This document shows positions 11,396-22,869 of a stretch of DNA of 64,000 nucleotides, in pieces. The stretch's first letter is position 1; each line of letters starts with the position of its first letter. This stretch comes from Metellina segmentata (taxonomy: Eukaryota > Arthropoda > Arachnida > Araneae > Tetragnathidae). The notes beneath the pieces were generated by a model. That model did not search any database and was not told the DNA's origin. It was given only the letters and a program-made list of their open reading frames with translations. Where the stretch lies: positions 50,304,744 through 50,368,743 of the forward strand of contig OX375877.1 of the NCBI GenBank assembly GCA_947359465.1, in the 5' to 3' direction. Both the position numbers and the translations under genes were made by a program.

Positions 11396-12372
11396 TTGAA
11401 ATACAATCCTTTGGAAAGATTGTATTGCTACATTCTGTAGAATCGAATCATTTAGAACGATTCTTTTCCCCTATTCTTTAGAATCGAAACCTTTGGAACG
11501 TTTATTTTCCCCAATTCTGTAAAATTGAATCCTTTGGGATAATTTATTTCCCCTATTCTGTAGTTTAATCCTTTGGAACGATTATTTTCTCCTATTCAGT
11601 ACTATCGTATCTGGAACGATTATTCTGCAAAATCGAATCCTTTCGAACGATTCTTTACCTCTATTCTGTAGAATCGAATTCTTTGGAATTATTATTTTCC
11701 CCTATTCTGTATTATCGAATATTTGAAACGATTCTTTTTTCCTCCTTTGGAACGATTATTTTCCCTTATTCTGTAGAATCGAATCCTTTGGAACGATTAT
11801 TTTCCCTTATTCTGTAGAATCGATCCCTTTGGAACGATTATTTTTCCTTATTCTGTAGAATCGAATCCTTTGGAACGATTATTTTCCCTTATTCTGTAGA
11901 ATCGAATCCTTTGGAACGATTATTTTCCCTTATTCTGTAGAATCGAATCCTTTGGAACGATTATTTTCCCTTATTCTGTAGAATCGAATCCTTTGGAACG
12001 ATTATTTTCCCTTATTCTGTAGAATCGAATCCTTTGGAACGATTATTTTCCCTTATTCTGTAGAATCGAATCCTTTGGAACGATTATTTTTCCTTATTCT
12101 GTAGAATCGAATCCTTTGGAACGATTATTTTCCCTTATTCTGTAGAATCGAATCCTTTCGAACAATTATTTTTCCTTATCCTGTAGTATTGATTCCATCT
12201 GAACGATTCTTTTGTCCTATTCTGTAGAATCCAATCCTTTGGAATAATTATTTTCTCCAATTCTATAAAATTGAATCCTTTGGGATGATTCTTTTCCCCT
12301 ATTCTGTAGTCTAATCCTTTTGAACGATTATTTTCTCTAATTCTGTAGAATAAAATCCTTTGGCAAAATTGT
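11396..12372. repeat. Tandem array, 41-bp unit
   Basis: More than 20 copies of a unit built on AATCCTTTGGAACGATTATT and TTCCCTTATTCTGTAGAATC. The central part (about 11750-12160) is nearly homogeneous with a 41-bp period. Copies at both edges are diverged, as expected when unequal exchange homogenises the centre. No coding frame. Confidence 0.95.
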
Positions 12373-13329
12373 ATCGGTCTAGGTCAAAAGCGGTTAGACA
12401 CGCAGGGATCACTACAAATTGTAAGGTAGTATGCCCAGTACTAGCAACTTTGTGCCGTTAATCCCTAAAAGCAACCAATCAACATAATTCATTCATTCAC
12501 AAACACATCAGCTACGATTCAAAACAATTTGTAATATTGAAGCATTTTTAACGCAACACAATAACCGCATAATTTATTTCTTTTCATTCTACAAAACTAA
12601 TCTTCTAGAGCTCGATAAGCATATTTTTAACAGCCTCACACATGGCGTGAATATCACAACAACATTGCTTAACAAATTGTTTCTGTGTTTGTTTGTTATT
12701 TCCAGACTACATTCGGTGTCATAAACTTCGATAGTGCAAACTTGGCGATTGTTTAACGAAACCCTTTGACTTTATTTCAATATCTGTCCAAAAGCAACGA
12801 CTAGCGACACTTATGAACTAAACTTTTGAACAACATAAAACTTTTTTTGAAAAGTCAAAACCCGTTTTTTCGTTTCAAAGCTCGAAATCCTCAAGATTCT
12901 CATCTTCTCACGGTAAATAAAACATTTCTCCATCCGTTTTAGTGTTCGCAAATATTTTCTCTAAAACATCGAAGAAAAAATGTTTTGAGTATTGGAAAGC
13001 TATACAATTTTTGAGGCGTTCGGGAAGTAAAAACTGTAAACTTCATCCGCGTCAGAATCGCTTTTTCTATCCCTAGGACTGTATGAGTTACGAGAAAGAA
13101 AGTAAAACCCCTACACAATTCTGGAATAACTTTTTTGTACGTAAGAAAAATTTCGGAGATATTTTCCGCCATGCGTTTTGATGTTTCTACTATTTTTTTA
13201 TTCAATATTAGTTTCTATCTGTTGAAAGGTATATCCTGGGGGAATGATTGCAGGGAAATACCATGAACATCATGTTTTCAATGCAATTTTTTGCACAAAG
13301 TATACACTCTTTGAGCGTCAGAGAAGTAC
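12373..13329. other. No gene seen
   Basis: AT-rich spacer; short chance frames only. Confidence 0.5.
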
Positions 13330-13532
13330 TTCAATAAAAATTGCTGGATAAAATATTTTCAAGAAACTTCGAGTGAGATGCATCACCATGCACCAGTTCA
13401 TCCGTGATTAGTTCCTAGACGTCATAATCAATTTTTTTAAAGACTTTTTACCCATGAAATTAAAACACATGTAACCAAAACCCATTAAAAACTTATGTCC
13501 CGGATTTTGTTGACATCTGAAATGTCGTCTTT
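13330..13532. repeat. Dispersed ~200-bp repeat, copy 2
   Basis: Same order of landmarks as 3122-3319, with indels in A/T runs. Neither copy shows a target duplication or terminal repeats. Confidence 0.8.
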
Positions 13533-13786
13533 CTGTTCATAATTCCGTCCATTGCGCTAACAACCTCTTGTAGTCTGCGCAGATTCGATTCCCCCTCCCC
13601 TGGGTGTATTTCTCTTTTTCTGGGTCAGTAAAACTTTCTATGTGTTTGTCCATTCCTTGAAGGTTGTCTTTTGTTTGGCCCAGCATGGTCAAATATGGTC
13701 CTTGCACCATAAGCCCAACAACCGAAAAACATGACAAAGAAAGCAATGTTCAATGTTTGAAATTGTAGAAATTAGTATGAGTCAAA

Positions 13787-14073
13787 AGCCGACCAACCGG
13801 TCTAGTGGTCAAGGTGTTGGCCTCTGGATCGGAAGGTTCCTGGTTCGAATCCGGGTCAGGGCATGGATGTAAATTGTGCTGTCCTTTGTTAGGGACAATG
13901 ATGGTCCACCCACTGGGTGCCCCTTCACAAGTGACCATCACTTCTAACCTTGTATAAGGCTACAATGACTTCGGTCAATTCTGTACAGTGTTGTATTTCT
14001 GTATTGTATTATGTATTGTATTTGTCTTTGAAATCTGTACCCAACCTTGCCATTGAAAAAAAAATTAAAAAAA
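13787..14073 (+). repeat. tRNA-derived SINE (family B) with 13-bp target duplication
   Basis: The head CCGACCAACCGGTCTAGTGG, AAGGTGTTGGCCTCTGG and GGTTCGAATCC (intact Pol III B box) matches family A. The body is different (CAATGATGGTCCACCCACTG, GTATTGTATTATGTATTG) and ends in an A-rich tail at about 14056-14073. Near-identical 13-bp flanks, AGTATGAGTCAAA (13774-13786) and AGTACGAGTCAAA (14074-14086), are the target duplication. Confidence 0.85.
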
Positions 14074-14086
14074 AGTACGAGTCAAA

Positions 14087-15064
14087 GTAACAAGTCACAA
14101 ATTTACATGTTTAAACATGTATCTAACAAAATATGCGATACATAAAACCAAGTGAGGTACCTAAAGTTAGAATATATAGAATGAACATTCAAATAAATTG
14201 TGAAAGAGTATAATAAAAATGTAAACTAATATGTGGTTTAACCTCATAAATGATAAAATGTAATGAAATTCAATTTAAAAGATGGTTAATTACAAATACC
14301 TGAATGCTGTTAAGATAATAAGTGCGGAATGTCGAGAGAATCTCAAATGCGGTAAAATTGGTAATGAGATATTAAAAAATCCATGGAAAGTTTAAGACGG
14401 AAACAGGAAGCTAAAGTATGACTTTTAAAAGATTGTTGGAAATGGTGGCACGATGAAGCGATTTCACCCAGTAATAAATGTCGTGCATGCTTCTCAAGGG
14501 GTCGGTGCGAAGACTTGTAATAAGAAAATAGAATGAAGCCGTATATATAGCATTTTTAGAACGTTTCACATTCTTATGGTATATATTTTGTCTTTTTTTT
14601 TTTCTTCAAATTTTAGCATGTCTTTTCAGTGTCCCAGGTATTAATACTTTTAGTTGAAACCTTCCGTGGCCGCAATCCCATTTGTTGTTTCATTTTTACA
14701 ACTAAGCATGTCACAAATGACTTATGTGTCAGCTTCTACCGGCAAAAGAAATCGGTTAACTAGCTCCAACACAAAACACATCCGTTATGCATCCTTTTGT
14801 TGGTGAGGGAATTGTCAACAGGACAGCGAGTTGTCAGAAGAAAACAAACCGTCGCATTTTACTTTAGATCCTCGTGGGCTGTTAGTGGACCAAATCTGTC
14901 CTGAAAATCTGATGACATTACATGACTTAAAGCGCATTCTTTTTGACCATTTGAGGGATTGCAGGCATCATTCCACTTTGCAACCTGATGTCTCCTTTGG
15001 ATGTTTTGTAACGAATTTGATCTTGACCAATGGAATCTTTGAAATTGATCCTATTCTAAAAAAG
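14087..15064. other. No gene seen
   Basis: AT-rich spacer. An 80-codon frame at 14831-15073 has no recognisable domain. Confidence 0.45.
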
Positions 15065-16225
15065 AACCAATAGAACCGTTACATTGTTTTTTATTTTGAT
15101 AAAAGATCAATAGAATCTTTCCAAAAAATTATATTCTACCGAAAGGACCGGAAGAAAATTTCCAAAAAATTATATTCTAACGAAGGGACCGGTAGAAAAT
15201 TTCCAAAGGATTCTATTCTAAGAAAAGTAACTATAGAATATCTCCAATGTATTCTATTTGGAGGTAAATACCAATATAATGTCTCCAAATAATTCTATTT
15301 GGAGGAAAGTACCAATAGAATATCTCCAAATAATTCTATTCAGAGAAAAGTACCAAAAGAATATCAACAAAGGATTTTATTCTTAGGAAAGTACATATAG
15401 AATATTTCAAAAGATTCTATTCTATGGAAAGTACCGATAGGCTATTTCCAAAAGATTCTATTTGATGGAAATAACCTATATAATATCTCCAAAAGATTAT
15501 ATTCAAAATTTATAACCGATAGAAAATTTCCAAATTGTTAGGTTTGAGGACCCATAGAATAAACTCAAAAGATTCTATTCGCTGAAAGGATCGATAGAAT
15601 ATTTGTAAAGTACCCTATTCGAAGGAAAGGAACAACAGAACATTTATAAATGATACTGTTTGAAGGAACATATCTATAAAATATATTCAAAAGATTCTGT
15701 TTGGAGGTAAGGACCAAGGGAATGTTTAAAAAGGATTCTATTTGAAGTAAAGGATCAATAGAATATTTACAAATGATTCTATTGGAAAATAAATTGGAAA
15801 TACCAATGAAATATTTACAAATGATTCTATTGGAAAATAAATTGGAAATACCAATGAAATATTTACAAATGATTCTATTGGAAAATAAATTGGAAATACC
15901 AATGAAATATTTACAAATGATTCTATTGGAAAATAAATTGGAAATACCAATGAAATATTTACAAATGATTCTATTGGAAAATAAATTGGAAATACCAATG
16001 AAATATTTACAAATGATTCTATTGGAAAATAAATTGGAAATACCAATGGAATATTTACCAATGATTTTTTTTTAAGGAAAGCACCTATAAAATATTTACA
16101 AATGATCCTATTCTTATAAAAGGACCTGTGTAGAAAATTTTCAAACTATTCTATTATATGGAAAGCATCAATGAATCTATACAAAAGACTCCATTCAAAG
16201 GAAAGGAACAGTTGAATATTTCTTA
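15065..16225. repeat. Tandem array, degenerate with a near-perfect 48-bp core
   Basis: Diverged copies carry the theme GATTCTATT, about 10 bases, ATAGAATATTTCCAAA. At 15778-16060 there are about six nearly identical 48-bp units built on GAAATATTTACAAATGATTC and TATTGGAAAATAAATTGG. As 48 is a multiple of three and the unit lacks stops in one frame of each strand, the core gives repetitive open frames on both strands. These are by-products of the array, not genes. Confidence 0.95.
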
Positions 16226-16498
16226 AGATTGAAATAATTAATGGATCTCTTAATTAACAAATGAGGATATGTAGCTATGTGTGTGTTACAGGAAACAAGT
16301 GATACTAGGCATCAAATCTTGTGACGTTCACATGAATAAATTGCTGAATGTGTTCTATACCTTCAATTGGCATTCCTTTTGCAGTCGGAATAAAAACATT
16401 TCTTAAATTGGTAATCACGTTTGCTCAATTTGTAAAGTTTAGGTCAACGATACAATTAGCCAAAGTAAAATGCACCGTGTTGTTATTATCTATATAAA

Positions 16499-18040
16499 TA
16501 AGAATGGAGTGTTTGTTTGTACATTCAATATTTTCGACCCATTTCAAGTTTTCTATCCGTTTTCGACCCTTCTGATGCCGAATCCGCCTTTTTCTCGTTT
16601 GGTGTCTGTCTGTCTGTATGTTGTGCCCTATACAGGTTTAAGATATTTTCATGGAAATTTGCATACAGTGAGTACTTATCTTCATTTAGTGAGTGGAATT
16701 GGTTGCGAAAGTCTAACTGTCCGTCTTTCTGTTCTATGCTCGATTTTGTGTTTGTGTGTTTGTGTAGGCATCACATAAATTGTATTCCAGATATTTGATT
16801 GCATTGTATTTTATTTTATACATTATCTATTAATGTAGTGAATGCAATATTAAACATTTCTTTATTGTTATATTTAGATGAGTTTCATGCTAAAACGCCT
16901 GAGTAAGTATACTTAAATCAACCATAATTTGGTAGTTTTGGAAAAATTGGAATGTCTATTGAATATCACGATTACTTCGATTGCTTTACCAGTACTGCTG
17001 AAAAAGTAATTATTCTTCAAAAAATTATTTTTTTTTATGGAATTTCATCTCTGATACTTCATTTATTTCGAGTCTTATTTTTATTCTTTGCGCAATGAAA
17101 ACGATTTCCGAATATTTGGGACAGACGATATTTTTTAATGATACGAGAATGAACAAGATCGTGCGAGCAGTGATATTTTTTCTGGTTCTTTCGCTCTGAA
17201 TTAATTTCACATTTCTAACTTTTGTTTTAGTTGTAAGTTGTGGCAACTGTGCGAGATCAAGAGATAAAATTGAATCACAAATTAATATCTTTAGAACAAT
17301 TTTTTACGACATCTTTTATTTTGTTTTACTTCGCTGTTTCCTGTTTTAAATATTTATTATTTTAATAAATGTGTTTTCCTTCTCATCACACCCAACAGCA
17401 CCACAAAGTATTAGACTTGAAAATGTTAGGTAAGTCAGTATAAATTTTCAGTAAATTTTAAGTGTAGTTATGCCATTATTGAAAGAATAATGCCGTTATT
17501 TAAAGAATAATGCCGTTATTGAAATAATAATAATGTTTAAAAATCCAAACTAGAACTTTTTCCAACATTAAAAAATTCGTTGTAGTAATGACAGGAGAAG
17601 ATTGCAAAATTTCACAATGTCGCATACCGGAGGCAAGAGTGCCACAGGTAAAAAAAATATTGTTTTGTTGACTATGAGTGCGAGAGCACTCGCCGTAAAT
17701 CGTAATTTTAATTAATTGAGTTGCACATGAAAACAACTTAAGAAAGGGAATTCCAAATCTTCCTATAAATCGTCTTTTATAGTAGTAACCTTAGTATCAC
17801 CTTACGTCTTTTTGTAGCTTTGTCATACGGCAATTGTGCGATGTATGTGAAATGTATTACATGAATGGATATGCATGTATAGGATTTGTGTACAAAGTAT
17901 GTTGTAGAAATTATAAAGATGGCGAAAGGTGTTAAAATAAATTTTTACTCTACAAAAAACGTAAGTCATTATATATTTTGATTATCTCTTCAATCTAGAG
18001 TAAACGAATTCAAACCGAGTAAGGTCGGGTATTTTGCTAG
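16499..18040 (+). mobile_element. Helitron-like non-autonomous element
   Basis: The left end reads A followed by TCTATATAAATAAGAATGG, and the right end reads ATTTTGCTAG followed by T. A short hairpin (ACCGAGTAAGGTCGGGT) lies about 10 bases before the terminal CTAG. Insertion between A and T, a 5' TC, a 3' CTRR and a preceding hairpin are Helitron hallmarks. The 5' end resembles that of the copy at 51048-51801. No Rep/helicase coding sequence is present. Internal boundaries with other repeats are uncertain. Confidence 0.6.
17471..17530. repeat. Short tandem repeat, 20-bp unit x3
   Basis: Three consecutive variants of TGCCGTTATTGAAAGAATAA. Confidence 0.85.
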
Positions 18041-18449
18041 TCATTGTATAAATTCAAGAGTGTGTGTATTATATCTTGTTAAGTGGCATGTAAATAAATA
18101 CTCTATAGCCCCCCTCCCCAATTTATACTTAAAGCAGTTCATGTCTGTTTATATTCTACAAATCAATACCGTTTGACCAATCCATGCCAATTTGCATCAT
18201 TTATTTCGAACCCTGTGGGTAACATAGGTTTCATATTAACAACGAACCGTGCTATTTGTCCCATTTAACTGTAAAATAAGGTGTTATTTCACTTAAGGAA
18301 TGGAATTTTCAAGCAAAATTATATTTCCTAGAAAATAAATTAATTATGAATATCCTATCAACATGAAACTGAATGCAACACTACGCTATAAAATCATCAT
18401 TTTTACAGGCAATGAACAGTAAAGGTTATAGTAATAAACACAAAATCGA

Positions 18450-18550
18450 CTTTTCTAGTAGTTACCTAAGTATCACCTTTTCGTAGATTTTTTGTCTTAC
18501 AAATAGTGCAATGTATGTGAAATGGATTATTCAGATTGTTGAAGGATCCC
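18450..18550. repeat. Duplicate of 17775-17880
   Basis: Both stretches share GTTACCTAAGTATCACCTT-like sequence, a cytosolic-looking T-rich stretch, and CAATGTATGTGAAATGGATT with scattered differences. It is probably a partial second copy of the Helitron-like element that ends at 18040. Confidence 0.6.
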
Positions 18551-19105
18551 TCAATACGAACAACAATTATACCACTGTTCAACTTTACAAATATATACAT
18601 TGTTTTCGCGTTTACTTTTACACGGCTTCATAATTGTATATTTACAATGAAAATATTTACAACTTCTTAAACTATTCAAACTCGAAAGGACTGTTAATTT
18701 CACGATGAGGGACCCCATCTGGCCTCGATACGATGGTATTGGTGACATCTATTTACGAGTCCTGATAATTAATAACAGGCGACTTAAATAGATAAAAATA
18801 CGGTTGATTGAATTTTATTTCACGAGGGCCATATTCGGTCACACTCAAGAACAAGGATCTCAATTAATTTGCATGCGCACATAAAGTTGTTAGTTTTTAT
18901 GCAATATGAGATATATTTAGTCAGGCAGCACAAAATAACGTCAAGCAAACTGGCATACAATTAACCTTCCTTGTGCTTTATATTCGAGTCGAAATCTACC
19001 TTGTAGTAATCAGCGTCTGCTGCAACAAATACACTTCCAAACTCTCCAATTCAGGGAAAGGGATAGTTTATTTTTCCTATTTCCATCTTCATTCTCCTTA
19101 ATGTA

Positions 19106-19992
19106 CACAGTCCAGTCACATTAATGTGACCACAACTTACTTTCGACGTCAACGTGAAATAACCAATCACAAAAGGCAGGTGGCAGCACATTGCAGTGGA
19201 GTGTATATAAAGGATGTCCTAGGGCATCGGAAAGCATTTCAATCGTTGGCGTAATGCAGAAACGTAGCGATTTATCCGACGTCCAAAAGGGCATGATTAG
19301 TGGCTTTCGGGCCAAGGATGGAAGCATTTCGGAAACGGCTAATTTTGTGAACTGTTCGCGTGCCGCCGTGGTAAAAGTATACCGTGTATGGCAAAATGGC
19401 ACTATCCAAAATCAGCGGCGTGGCACATGTGGTGCACCACGGGCTATAGATGACAGAGGCGAACGAAGGCTACGGAGATGCGTTCGGGCGAATAGACGTG
19501 CAACTGTTGAGAAACTGACCGCCCAGATGAACCAAGGGGCTACCAAGAGTTTATCCTCAACAACGGTTCAACGAACGTTGCTGCGCATAGCCCTTCGCAG
19601 CAGACGCCTGGTTAATGTACCTATGCTGACTGCTGTTCATCGGCGACGAAGGCTGGAATTTTCACGCCAGTACCGCAACTGGACGTCCACAGAGTGGCGA
19701 CAGGTGGCTTTTTCCGATGAATCACGTTTTATGCTCCATCGGACAGATGGACGTTGGCGTATACGGCGTGAAACGTCTGAAAGCAAACAGCCTGCAACAA
19801 TTGCCATGGATCTTCAACCGCGTAATCTAGCGCAGCTGGCCACGGCAATGGAGTTGGCATGTCTAAACATCCCAGTGAACACCTTCAGAAGCCTAATTGA
19901 CTCTCTTCCTGTACGTCTCGTAGCGATCTGCTTTGCCAAAGGTGGTTATTCTGGCTTTTGACAGGTGGTCACAATAATGTGACTGGACTGTG
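19106..19992 (+). mobile_element. Tc1-like element with 28-bp terminal repeats and TA target duplication
   Basis: The left terminus CACAGTCCAGTCACATTAAT continues GTGACCAC. The right terminus is its inverted copy with one mismatch. TA dinucleotides flank both ends (19104-19105, 19993-19994). At 887 bp it is shorter than a complete Tc1 element because the transposase is internally deleted. The termini are the best preserved of any element here. Confidence 0.9.
19254..19961 (+). pseudogene. Tc1-like transposase with internal deletion
   Basis: A 235-codon open frame starting at MQKRSDLSDVQKGMI. The N-terminal paired helix-turn-helix domain is complete (SRAAVVKVYRVWQNGT; RRTVQ-like second helix region). 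The first catalytic Asp is in VAFSDESRFMLH. The frame then jumps from RRETSESKQ to the conserved C terminus (NIPVNTFRSLIDSLPVRL, ending AKGGYSGF). The block holding the second Asp and the Glu is gone without breaking the frame. The product could bind DNA but cannot catalyse. Confidence 0.85.
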
Positions 19993-20716
19993 TAATAGGG
20001 CGGTTTTGTCTCGACGAGAAATCTCGTTCTTAACAAGGCTAACTAGACCTTGGATGAGATATACCCCGTCCTAGGTCTAGTCCATTGGCACCAAATAACG
20101 TCAAGCAAACCAAACGTCATTTGGCACCAAATAACATCAAGCAAACGGACACACATTAATTTTCCTTTGTTTGTTTTCGCATCAAAAACTAACTTGTAGT
20201 GGTCAGCGTCTGGTTTAAAAAAATACACTTCTAAACTATCCAATTCTGGGATAGTGACAGTTTGTTTTTCCTATTTTCATCTTCATAATCCTTAAAGTGA
20301 TAGGGCGGTTTTGTCTTGACAAAAAAAAAATATCGTCCTTAACAAGACTGACTAGACAATGGACGAGGTACGACCATCTACCAGGATCCCCGTCCAAGGT
20401 CTAGTCTATTGGTACCAAATAACGTCAAGCAAACGGACATACAATTAACCGTCCTTGAGGTTTGTTTTCGTGTCGAAAACTACCTTATAGGGGTCAGCAG
20501 CTGGTGAGAAAAAACAACCACTTCTAAACTTTAATTCTAGTCAAAAGACAAATTGTTTTTCCTATTTCAATCTTCATTCTTCTTAAAGTTATAGTACATT
20601 TTACCTCGACGAGAAATTCAGTCCTTAAATAAAATTGACTATTCATTGGACGATATATCTCGTCGAAACACTTTAAGGATTAAATATTTACTGACACAGA
20701 CGAGAGAAATACACTC

Positions 20717-20790
20717 AGGGATGAATCGAACCTGTGCCGCCGATAATGCACACGTTGTTAGAGCAGTGTGCAGATCAACTGAGCCAAGAC
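20717..20790 (-). repeat. tRNA-like SINE head
   Basis: On the minus strand, GGCTCAGTTGAT (A-box-like) is followed by GTTCGATTCATCCC (B-box-like) at tRNA spacing. It is not an intact tRNA, as no acceptor stem was recognised. Similar sequences GACACAGACGAGAG / AAATACACTCAGGG recur on both sides (about 20690-20720 and 20815-20842), perhaps a target duplication or tandem copy. Confidence 0.45.
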
Positions 20791-20879
20791 GATCACCCTG
20801 CAAGGAAATAACCACTGACACTGGACAGAAATACACTCAGGGTCAGCTACAGCGAGATAATTGAGCCTAAACTGGCCTA

Positions 20880-21959
20880 CAACTCACAAAAAAAGTTAAA
20901 ATTTAAGTTTCACCACCCTGAAATATAAAGTATTTAGTACGTCCACCATGTCTGTATTACTCAAAACAGTTCCCTTGCAATTCATTTTACAACGACTTGT
21001 AAGGACTTGTACAGTACATAAATTTTAAGTTTACAAAACTTTAGAACCCGAAACAGCGTCTCGACTCTGAATGTCACGCTCATGAAAACCTCGTAAAACA
21101 TACCATAATTAAATCAGGTAAAGCCAAAAACTTGGAAGTGTGCACTCTTCTCACGAGGGAAGTAGGGGAACACGGCGCGCTCGAAATCTGCTTACCCGGC
21201 AAGAACCATCAACCAACCTTACGATGCGAAAATGGTCTTAAGCCTGGAGTACTGTCGAGAATTGATGACCTCCTGAGCCCTATAACCTCACAAAGTTCGC
21301 ACATTCCTCTTCGTGAGCGTAAACTCGTTAATACCACGGGAAAAATAAACCGTGGTTATAGCAGACCTCCCTTCGAAGAAAAATAGTGTCTTGCGCTTGG
21401 ATGTTTTAAAAGGATTTGTCATTCGCTGATGGGGGAGGGGGGAAGCAAACAAGGAAAGTGGTGGATGGCACATTTTCAGACCGGGGTGTCCGTGTCTTAA
21501 ATTCATCAAATGAAGTAAGATTGCTTAAAACCTTTCACGGGGAGGAGGTGTGTACTTATATCTCTGTTTAACAATTTCTTTAAGTAAATGAATTTAGAAA
21601 TTCGAGGATTTATATTTACTAACGAGTGTCGATAAGAGTTACTTTTTGGAAGATTTTGTTTTATTTTATTTTACTTACGACAACGTGTGGTCGTAAACCT
21701 CTTCCGAGAAAAACAGTGTTTCGTGCTTTGACGTTTAACTTGGTGGTTGACACGACTTTTCCAAATTCTTAGGCTATATTGATGGTGGATTAGAAAGGGA
21801 GAAAGATTTTATGTAGCTCATTTCTTATTACAATCTTAACAATATCTTCATAAAAACATGGAAACACGAAACAGTGTATTAACAACAACATAAATCCCAG
21901 TAGAAAATATTCTTGATCCTAGCTTTATGAATCTTTCAGTTGCAATTGTAGTATACTAA
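20880..21959. other. No gene seen
   Basis: Chance frames of at most 84 codons. Stretches near 21345-21410 and 21697-21745 look distantly alike (AGAAAAATAGTGTCTTGCGC versus AGAAAAACAGTGTTTCGTGC), suggesting an old duplication. Confidence 0.4.
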
Positions 21960-22437
21960 ATGTTTTTTGTATTTGGCATAGGCTGTTTTGTAACAACACA
22001 CATTATTTCGGAAGGTCAAGTTTCTACTGTCAAGAAAAAACTGATCACCAGTTTTCTCTGTACTTGCAAAAGTCGATACTTTGCAAAAATGTCATTTTTT
22101 CAGTTTTTTCTGCTATTTGGGCCCCGTTGGGGAGGCAGGAGATATGTACTGGTCTAAACAATTTTTTACCGTTGATATTGAATGCATTGGCTTACTTTTG
22201 CGCACTATTAGAACAAAATTGTAAAATTTTTTATTTTTTGTAAAAAATGCCCGAAATTTGATCTTTTTGGAGGGTTTAAACCCATTGTGAAACCAAAAAA
22301 TATCAATAAATCGGTATGAAATTTTTTACACATTAGGTTTGCTGCATGAGTCAACTTTTCCGCACTATTAAAATGTAATAGCAAAAAATAAATAAATAAA
22401 TAAAATAAAATAAAACAAAACATTTCGGTCCACCCTA
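21960..22437 (-). mobile_element. Remnant related to the hAT-like element at 40469
   Basis: The right edge reads, on the minus strand, TAGGGTGGACCGAAATG, nearly the terminus of the element at 40469-42439 (TAGGGTGGGCCGAAAAA). Inward, the minus strand carries TAGTGCGGAAAAGTTGACTC, similar to TAGTGCGGAAGAGGTGCCCA at about 40640. The second terminus was not found, so the left boundary is a guess. It is non-coding. Confidence 0.45.
22388..22418. repeat. (AAATA)n-like microsatellite
   Basis: Run of AAATAAATAAATAAAATAAA-type units inside the remnant. Confidence 0.8.
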
Positions 22438-22869
22438 CTGCTCACAACAGGAATTTATAAGGTAAGTTGTGTTAATACACGAAAAATAATGTCCACTAGT
22501 GCCTACGACACTAGCGGACACCAGAATATTTATCAGTCTAAATGACTTTCCTCTACCAAAAAATTAACCAAACAAATTTCTATCAACAATTTACTTATGT
22601 ATTCGGTAGATGAGCATAGTTTAGTGGAGTAAACATCTCGGGGTTAAAATATACGTACTTTATTTATAATGGTACAAACTACGTGAAAACATTTAGTAGG
22701 CAATAAGACAAGGACCACAGCCCAGTCGCGCGCCTAAAAAGAAGCGACGGAACTCCTCTTACAAAAAGGGTGGCAACGTGCCAAGAAAAAGTTGAAAGTT
22801 TATGGCGTAGTTAGTTGTCAATAGTTCAGTTCTTTTAATACGCATTACTAGTTAGCTTTGCAACACTAA

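Larger units (their letters stand above)
18929..20660. repeat. ~300-bp tandem array, three units, split by a Tc1 element
   Basis: Units start with CAAATAACGTCAAGCAAAC-type sequence at about 18931, 20123 and 20415. Each continues through TTTTTCCTATTTCCATCTTC, an AGGGCGGTTTTGTCTCGACG segment and an AAGGCTGACTAGACCTTGG-like segment. Unit 1 is interrupted by the 887-bp Tc1 element at 19106; with that removed, its length is about 300 bp like the others. The units contain the GACGAGAAATCTCG motif also seen in the 45.5-kb satellite. Confidence 0.85.

Noticed and set aside
13787..13870. Possible intact tRNA gene
   Set aside because: The A and B boxes are present but there is no complete acceptor stem, and the sequence continues into a SINE body with an A-rich tail and target duplication.
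15738..16075. Overlapping 100-codon repetitive frames on both strands
   Set aside because: They arise because the 48-bp unit is a multiple of three and lacks stops; not evidence of a protein.
20717..20790. Functional minus-strand tRNA
   Set aside because: Box-like motifs are present but the arms do not pair over their full length; probably a SINE fragment.
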